The translations under genes and the position numbers were made by a program. A stretch of 64,000 nucleotides of DNA, taken from NCBI GenBank assembly GCA_038496445.1, contig JALMLS010000268.1, forward strand, positions 248,001-312,000, read 5' to 3'. The stretch is from Trichosphaerium sp. ATCC 40318 (Eukaryota > Discosea > Flabellinia > Trichosidae). Positions 58,874 through 64,000 of this stretch are shown in pieces (the stretch's first letter is position 1; each line of letters starts with the position of its first letter). The notes under the pieces were generated by a model that saw only the letters and a list, made by a program, of their open reading frames with translations, did no database searches and had not been told where the DNA came from.

Positions 58874-60592
58874 GCCTTACAAGAAGTGAGCACGTGCTTT
58901 ACCAGACCAAACAAAGTAGCACCTTTCATAGAATCAAGTATCTGGCCTAGTAGTTGCTTTACTACAGTACTCTTGCTCCCTTGATTTTGCGTCAAATCTA
59001 CGAGCTTTGACACTAATTTACGGTCCAATAAAACTTGCGCCAGAGCTAACATTTAAGTATTAACAATGTCCACGTACCAATATAATTCGATTTACGTACT
59101 TTGATTTTGTAGTAGTATTATTATAGCACGAAGTGTCCGCGTTAATGTCGGTAGCTTAAGTGATTTCAAATAATTCAATATTTCAAACGCGACCAGTTCT
59201 TGATAAATCTCTAAAGAGAACGAAACTAATCAGCCAACAAAAAAACCAATAATGAAGAATGGTACATACCACTTTGTGAAGTAACATAACGCCATAGCTG
59301 TTCCAAACCTTCAGAACAAAATGAGATACAATAAGAAGACGAAGAAGGTACCGTACCAAATGGAAATGATAGCGTAGATACAGGACTTTTCAGCGTATCT
59401 TGTGACGATACCAAGCGTGTCAGTGATGAATATATATCATCTCCAAATTTGAAGGAAGCAGAACCTGGCGCTAGTTTGAATTGAAACTGTGCAACTTTAC
59501 CGTTGTCAAGTATAAAACAAAGGGTGAATTTTAGTTGATCCTTGCTACTGGACCGCACTAAATACCTAAGTACGCAAGCTCCTGTTAGTCACGTGTATTG
59601 TGTAAGTTTGACATTGTTACATAAACATACGTTCCAGGAGGTCGCCCAATGAGCTTGCGTCCCATCTTTTGATCGTCACACTGTACCACAAAATATCTAA
59701 TGATATTTATTATCAACATCTGCAAAATAACTCGTTACCTGTGCTTTATCCAAGGTGCTTTTAGTGTTTGTTTCAAAATATGATTGTGATCGGATACAAA
59801 GTCCTCAAAAGAAACGTAGGTTTTCGTTCCTGGTCGTCTTAGTGCTCAGAAACATATAACAGTCCACTGGTACCTGTTGCACAAGCTTCAATAAGCTCAC
59901 CGGAGCGACACGCCAGCGTCATATGGATCACTTGATCGTCTGTGTATGCTAATCAAAGTAAGCCTAAAATGTACAATTCATTGTAATGAATGGCTTCAAA
60001 CAGCTTACAAAGTGATAAGTAACCAGGATCGTTCGCAAATCTAACCAAGAAAGTTCCTAATCGGGCGTTACAACCAAGCGCGAATATCAATTGCAGAACA
60101 CCTTTTGTAGCTTGTTGCAACAGTTTTTGCACCTCTCTTGTATCTAGGTAGCCATAGAAGTATTCCCTCGAGAACAAATGCTTTGCCTGAAAATAGTAAG
60201 TCTTCAACGACTGCACCAACTCATAAAACCGCACATGAGAGATGCAACTGTCAATCCCACCAAACATTTTAAAAAAATGGCTAAAGCGTTCGCGGTACAC
60301 AACACCGGTAGAGTCATTGTCTTGCGCGTATTAGTGACGCAAGATAAACCGTGTAAACGCACTTAAAAAATAATGTAAGATATTCAACGCGAATATATCC
60401 ACTTCAAACTCTCTACGCGCGAACGGTTTGAAAATCGGCCAGCTTACGGCAATTACCTACATTTTTGTACAGATCAGTAAAGGAGGTACAATAAGCGACC
60501 AACAAGCGCCATACGCACTTCACAGTGTTCTTTATACGTACCTCACCAAATTCAGCATCCCACAAGGCTAATGGAGCTGTCAGATCGCTCAT
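58870..60592 (-). CDS. Unrecognised helical protein
   Basis: About nine exons; start ATG at 60592 (MSDLTAPLALWDAEFGE followed by GTACGT). Visible blocks: DTREVQKLLQQATKGVLQLI, NDPGYLSLCKLFEAIHYNEL, then a strand-rich, PH-like segment (LKFTLCFILDNGKVAQFQFK, SFCSEGLEQLWRYVTSQ) and a helical C-terminus (LALAQVLLDRKLVSKLVDLT, LGQILDSMKGATLFGLVKHV) with armadillo-like character. I do not recognise the family. The helical, repeat-like ends suggest a protein-interaction role. The stop overlaps the next gene's ATG. Confidence 0.5.
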
Positions 60593-60782
60593 TTGACTAC
60601 AACAGTTTAAGCATTCACTAAACGCGGCTCCAACTGTGATGTATGTTTACAATATCGTAAAAAACAAGTCGTCAGTCAATGTCATTTTACCAATAAAATA
60701 ACGGATGATGTGAAATGCAATGTGTATGAAAACGCAGCGTTAAGTGAGATGTCTAAGCATAGTGAATCTCGCAGAATCCACA

Positions 60783-62083
60783 ATGTACACTTGGCAACAT
60801 ATCTTTTACGTTTTTGTGGCAGTTTTCGTTCTCCACGCCGCCTGCACCCGACTACTCATCGTACAAAACGCCCAGTACTGTCTTCTACCCGGTGGGACGT
60901 ACCCTACTAAGGACGGAGACAAGATAATCCCCGTTATCAACAGTATCAGAGCAAAATTTGATGGTTCGTTCTCAGAGGTGGCACACGCACAGGTGCGACC
61001 CTTTTTAAACCAAGATTGACGTTTTGCGATTCTCTGTGTACCGCAAAAACGGGAGAACGATTCACCATTGCTTTTCGCTTCGGAACTAACCAAAAGAAAA
61101 GCAATCTCACTGTAAAAATCACGTGTCATTCGCCTCATCGTATATCGGAGCTCTACCTGGACAAAACGTTACTCTGTCATACAACAGCGCCGGTTTCTTG
61201 TGTAAAAGCCCGGAGGTTCAGGTACGAATCTTTTTTTTGTCTATATTTTATTTTTTTGAGCCTGTGATTCTAAACTGTCTCTACATAGCTACCATACGCT
61301 GTGGATTGCGAAGCCGAAGATATAGAAAAAACCGTCGTTCAACAACTGCGCGCCGACCACTGCGTAGCAGAAACAGCTGATGCTAATCCAGCCAACGCAC
61401 GTCTATAGATAATTGACAGCCCAATAACGTTGCTTAGACATTGTTTTGGAAGCCTAAAGACGTTCTTGTGCACGTTGGAACAGAATGCGATGTGGATAAC
61501 GAGTCAGCTTTTGCCGAAGGTACTCTTATCCAAATGGTACGCACAGAAGGCGATTTAAAGAGTGACTATCTAATACCATGTAGAACGACACAATAGATAC
61601 TGTCTTTTTGGTCGGTATTGGCGTAGAAGCCTTGGCCCAAACCGCAATCGAGTCTGCCAAACACTTCACAACGTACCTCATAACTGACGCAGTTACTGGA
61701 CATGATGCCACCACAACCGCTGCTGCTATGGAAGCAATGAAAGAGGCTGGTGTTAAGATGATCACAACTAGCGATCTCAATGTTGTCATTGATCCTTCCT
61801 ACACTGTGCGAAAAAATATTCTTTGAGCTCACCCTCTTACGCCTACCTAGCCTCCTTTCTTGGGCGTTCATGTACCTCCTTGGTGGCAAGCCATCTTGTT
61901 GTTTATCGCCGTGGTAGTAGCAATTGCCTTGATTGTGTTCTTTACCGTCTTCCACAAGGTCAAACAGTACGTAATTTTTAAGTCATCAAGCCCAACCTCT
62001 TTTTTTCTAATTGTATCTGCAGCTCTGCCCGAGCAGAAAAGCAAAACTTAAGAGATGATGAGATTGTTCTAGAAGCACACTAA
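60783..62083 (+). CDS. Membrane-anchored isochorismatase-fold protein lacking catalytic residues
   Basis: About seven exons, roughly 290 residues. A signal peptide (YTWQHIFYVFVAVFVLHAAC) is followed by the isochorismatase/nicotinamidase fold in order: RLLIVQNAQYCLLPGGTYPT, DGDKIIPVINSIRAKFDG, then HCKNHVSFASSYIGALPGQN, QLRADHCVAETADA, DVLVHVGTECDVDNESAF and VFLVGIGVEALAQTAIESA. In active nicotinamidases the first block is V-D-x-Q-N-D, a Lys lies in the central strand and the last block carries the nucleophile (G-L-x-x-D-x-C-V). Here these are I, H and a non-Cys, so the triad is lost. The QLRADHC block and one metal-site HxxxxH remain. A C-terminal membrane segment (WQAILLFIAVVVAIALIVFF) gives a type I topology. 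Confidence 0.75.
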
Positions 62084-62192
62084 GAAAACTGTTCGTTAAA
62101 ATGAAGTGACACGTGAATAAAATAGAGTGCTGTCTTGGCTTGACTTTTTTTTTTCCGTCTTTTCAAAAAGCTGTTAAACACTTGAGCGAGTT

Positions 62193-64000
62193 ATGGCCGG
62201 CGTGGCACGCTACAGTGCCGTAAGAACGCGCACTAGACCAGGTTGCTTGTAATATTACGTAGTTTCAGGCATTTACGTTACTACAGGCGCTGATGCTTCT
62301 GAAAATGTGCCTCGTGGATTCTGGAATAGCGAAAAACGCCAACGCTCAGCGATGAACGCCGCTGCTACAAAAATGGGTGTTAAAGTGTTGGATGACTGGC
62401 ACGCCATCGATATACATTCTTTACGGCGTGCAGGTGTGCGTGGGCTATTGTCTAGCAAGTACGAACAACAATTGGCTTGCCCATAACGTGTTTCAAGGTA
62501 CAAGACATCTCTTTTTGGTGCTTTGTCCCACTTGTACCCACTACATCACTGGCATGAGGAAAAATTTAGGTGTGTCTGTTTTTAAACAAATTGTTTACAA
62601 CGCCTTACCCCTCAATTAGTACGAATGGCTACTGGCATAATATAAAGAACCAAAGAGAGAGGCTTGATCAAATCGCCAAAAAACTAAATCTGCGGTCTTG
62701 GCAAGGCTGGTACAGCGTCACGTGCCAACAAGCCGAAAACGCGGGTGCTGATAGCATCCTAAACATGTACTGTAGCGACTTGCTTCTTCTGATACTCTAG
62801 TTACAATTTATAGATACCATGCTCTGTCACGTGTACTCCCCATGGCATATCCGGAACATCCTTGGGATGTGACACAGTTTAAGTGCGTCATTGCAATCAC
62901 ATCAGCATACAAACAACGATATAGGAAAAAAACACCAAGGCTGGCGTTGCACTCAAGACGCAGGAAGCTGGATTCTATGGCGCGCCAGTTGAGCGTTAAA
63001 GTGCTTAGTGACTGGTACAGAGTGACTAAAGAACAGGCGATTGACGCTGGAGGTCAGTGGTTGCTAAACAAGTGAGTGCATTGGCTTTGATATTACTGTC
63101 TTATACCTAACATCGCGTGTGCAGGTACAATCACTCGTTGATGACCACGCTGATCACAATTATACCTGAGTATGACTGGAAACCGTACCTATTCCAGTAC
63201 GATATTGTACACATTGATTAGTAGATTTACCAGCTGTTAATAGCATGAATGCTGGATATTGGCAAAGAGATAATCATGCCAGGAAGTTTATACATAAAGC
63301 AAAAAGAGAATTTGGTATAACAACATACGAGCAATGGTACCAAACGTCACGGCTTGTTGAGCTGAATTTTGAGAATAATAACTAAAGGGTTGATAGGTAT
63401 CGCGTTTCTCACAATCAGATAAAGTACACTCTAACTCCCCAAGCGTAACCGTTTTATGCTGATGCAAATGTAGAAGCTTAAATGCAGCTGGTATGCTCAG
63501 ATATTACCCTGAAATATTGGGTGTAATTTACCCTGAAATGGCGTGGGATTGGACTAAATTTTCGAGTTTTGACAAGAAGACTAAGCAACGGTAAAGCTTT
63601 CACGATTGACATATGCCCCTTTTTTGATTAAGTTCCTTAGCGTACTGCTGGATTGCATAAAAACGCTTTATCCATACAATGTGGTGCAAGAGGAGCACGC
63701 TATTGGTTTACGATACAGCACAGGCGCACCTGTTACAATCGACATATACGTGGCGGATTACAATCTCGCTATAGAATACCAGGGCATGCAGTTTTGTGAA
63801 GGAGCGTTCGGATTTGATTATTAACTTCAAAACATAGGGGAGCACCACTACCATCAAGTACTTACACATACAGCACCTCTCGGTGTATTCGAAGCACGTG
63901 ATGTAGAGAAAAAAGAGTGTTTAGAAGCCATGGGTACGCGTTCGCCTTGAACACTTTTAACAGGGATTTTGACTTATGCTTCATGCCCATAGGAATTACG
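62193..64000 (+). CDS. YPEYDW-repeat protein with restriction-endonuclease-like domain (partial, runs off the end)
   Basis: At least ten exons, start MAGVARYSADASENVPRGFW. It carries five imperfect repeats of about 75-80 residues with the scheme G-(F/Y)-W...R...L-x-x-W-(Y/H)...G...L-L...Y...YP-(E)...W-x-x-x-x-F, for example GYWHNIKNQRERLDQIAKKL, SWQGWYSVTCQQAENAG, AYPEHPWDVTQF, VLSDWYRVTKEQAIDAGGQW, IIPEYDWKPYLF, AGYWQRDNHARKFIHKAKRE and VIYPEMAWDWTKF. A nuclease-like domain follows: VTIDIYVADYNLAIEYQGEH, then HYHQV and ARDVEKKECLEAMG. D...E-x-Q-G-E-x-H-Y and R-D-x-E-K match the Vsr/DUF559-like PD-(D/E)XK enzymes. The E-Y-Q-G-E join needs a GC-AG intron (63782-63836). Similar proteins are abundant in Rhizophagus. 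Function unknown. Confidence 0.75.

Noticed and set aside
60700-62083. Active nicotinamidase assignment for the isochorismatase-fold gene, which would pair with the sirtuin in NAD metabolism.
   Set aside because: The Asp, Lys and Cys of the triad are all replaced, and the protein has a signal peptide and membrane anchor; the sirtuin is 38 kb away.
1-64000. tRNA, rRNA, CRISPR, IS elements, attachment sites and prokaryotic operons.
   Set aside because: No cloverleaf with a GTTCGA arm, no rRNA-like conserved block, no regular repeat-spacer array and no transposase-like protein was seen; the gene structure is eukaryotic throughout.

Overview
This window is nuclear DNA from a compact eukaryotic genome, most likely a unicellular eukaryote. 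Genes lie on both strands, are separated by about 30-700 bp, and most are cut by very short spliceosomal introns (typically 40-70 nt). I joined exons by eye, using the splice sites and the requirement that the reading frame carry a recognisable protein family. CDS coordinates below run from start codon to stop codon with introns included. The 5' splice sites are overwhelmingly AG|GTACG(T), and several introns use GC-AG. The lineage is uncertain. Nothing in the window is plant-, animal- or fungus-specific enough to settle it, although DUF3605/GIG1-like, alliinase/TAR-like and YPEYDW-repeat nuclease genes together point to a protist or an early-branching fungus-like organism.

Layout. 0-5 kb: the 3' end of an unknown gene, two divergent F-box-like/MORN_2 repeat genes and a propeller-like gene. 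5-11.5 kb: a UAS/thioredoxin-like gene, then NF-YC and TAF6 head to head over a 158-bp promoter carrying CCAAT boxes. 11.4-19 kb: ribosomal protein eL43, a zinc-ribbon protein, a P-loop GTPase with a long basic N-terminus, and a two-SH3 proline-rich scaffold. 19-28 kb: a small basic protein, a divergent Rab, a SIRT6-like sirtuin, a long TPR protein and a sterol-desaturase/fatty-acid-hydroxylase enzyme. 28-35 kb: one very large STAND-like NTPase with HEAT-like repeats. 35-43 kb: a coiled-coil gene whose unusually long intron holds two structured repeat elements, a membrane-anchored tail protein, RMND1/RMD1, a membrane-anchored alliinase/tryptophan-aminotransferase-like enzyme and a Nopp140/SRP40-like nucleolar protein. 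43-54 kb: an SMP lipid-transfer protein, a secreted alpha/beta hydrolase, a DUF3605 protein and an ammonium transporter. 54-64 kb: a BTB(T1) protein, a membrane-anchored CxxC thioredoxin-like protein, an LRR protein, an unknown protein, a membrane-anchored isochorismatase-fold protein that has lost its catalytic residues, and the start of a repeat-plus-nuclease gene that runs off the end.

Most genes look unrelated housekeeping or signalling units rather than a cluster. The observations most worth following are the two intron-nested elements at 35.8-36.1 kb, which fold into the same long hairpin with compensating sequence differences; the shifted 5' splice-site consensus; the enrichment of the palindrome CACGTG; and three proteins with unusual architecture or lost catalytic residues (the Rab, the isochorismatase-fold ectodomain and the SMP protein).
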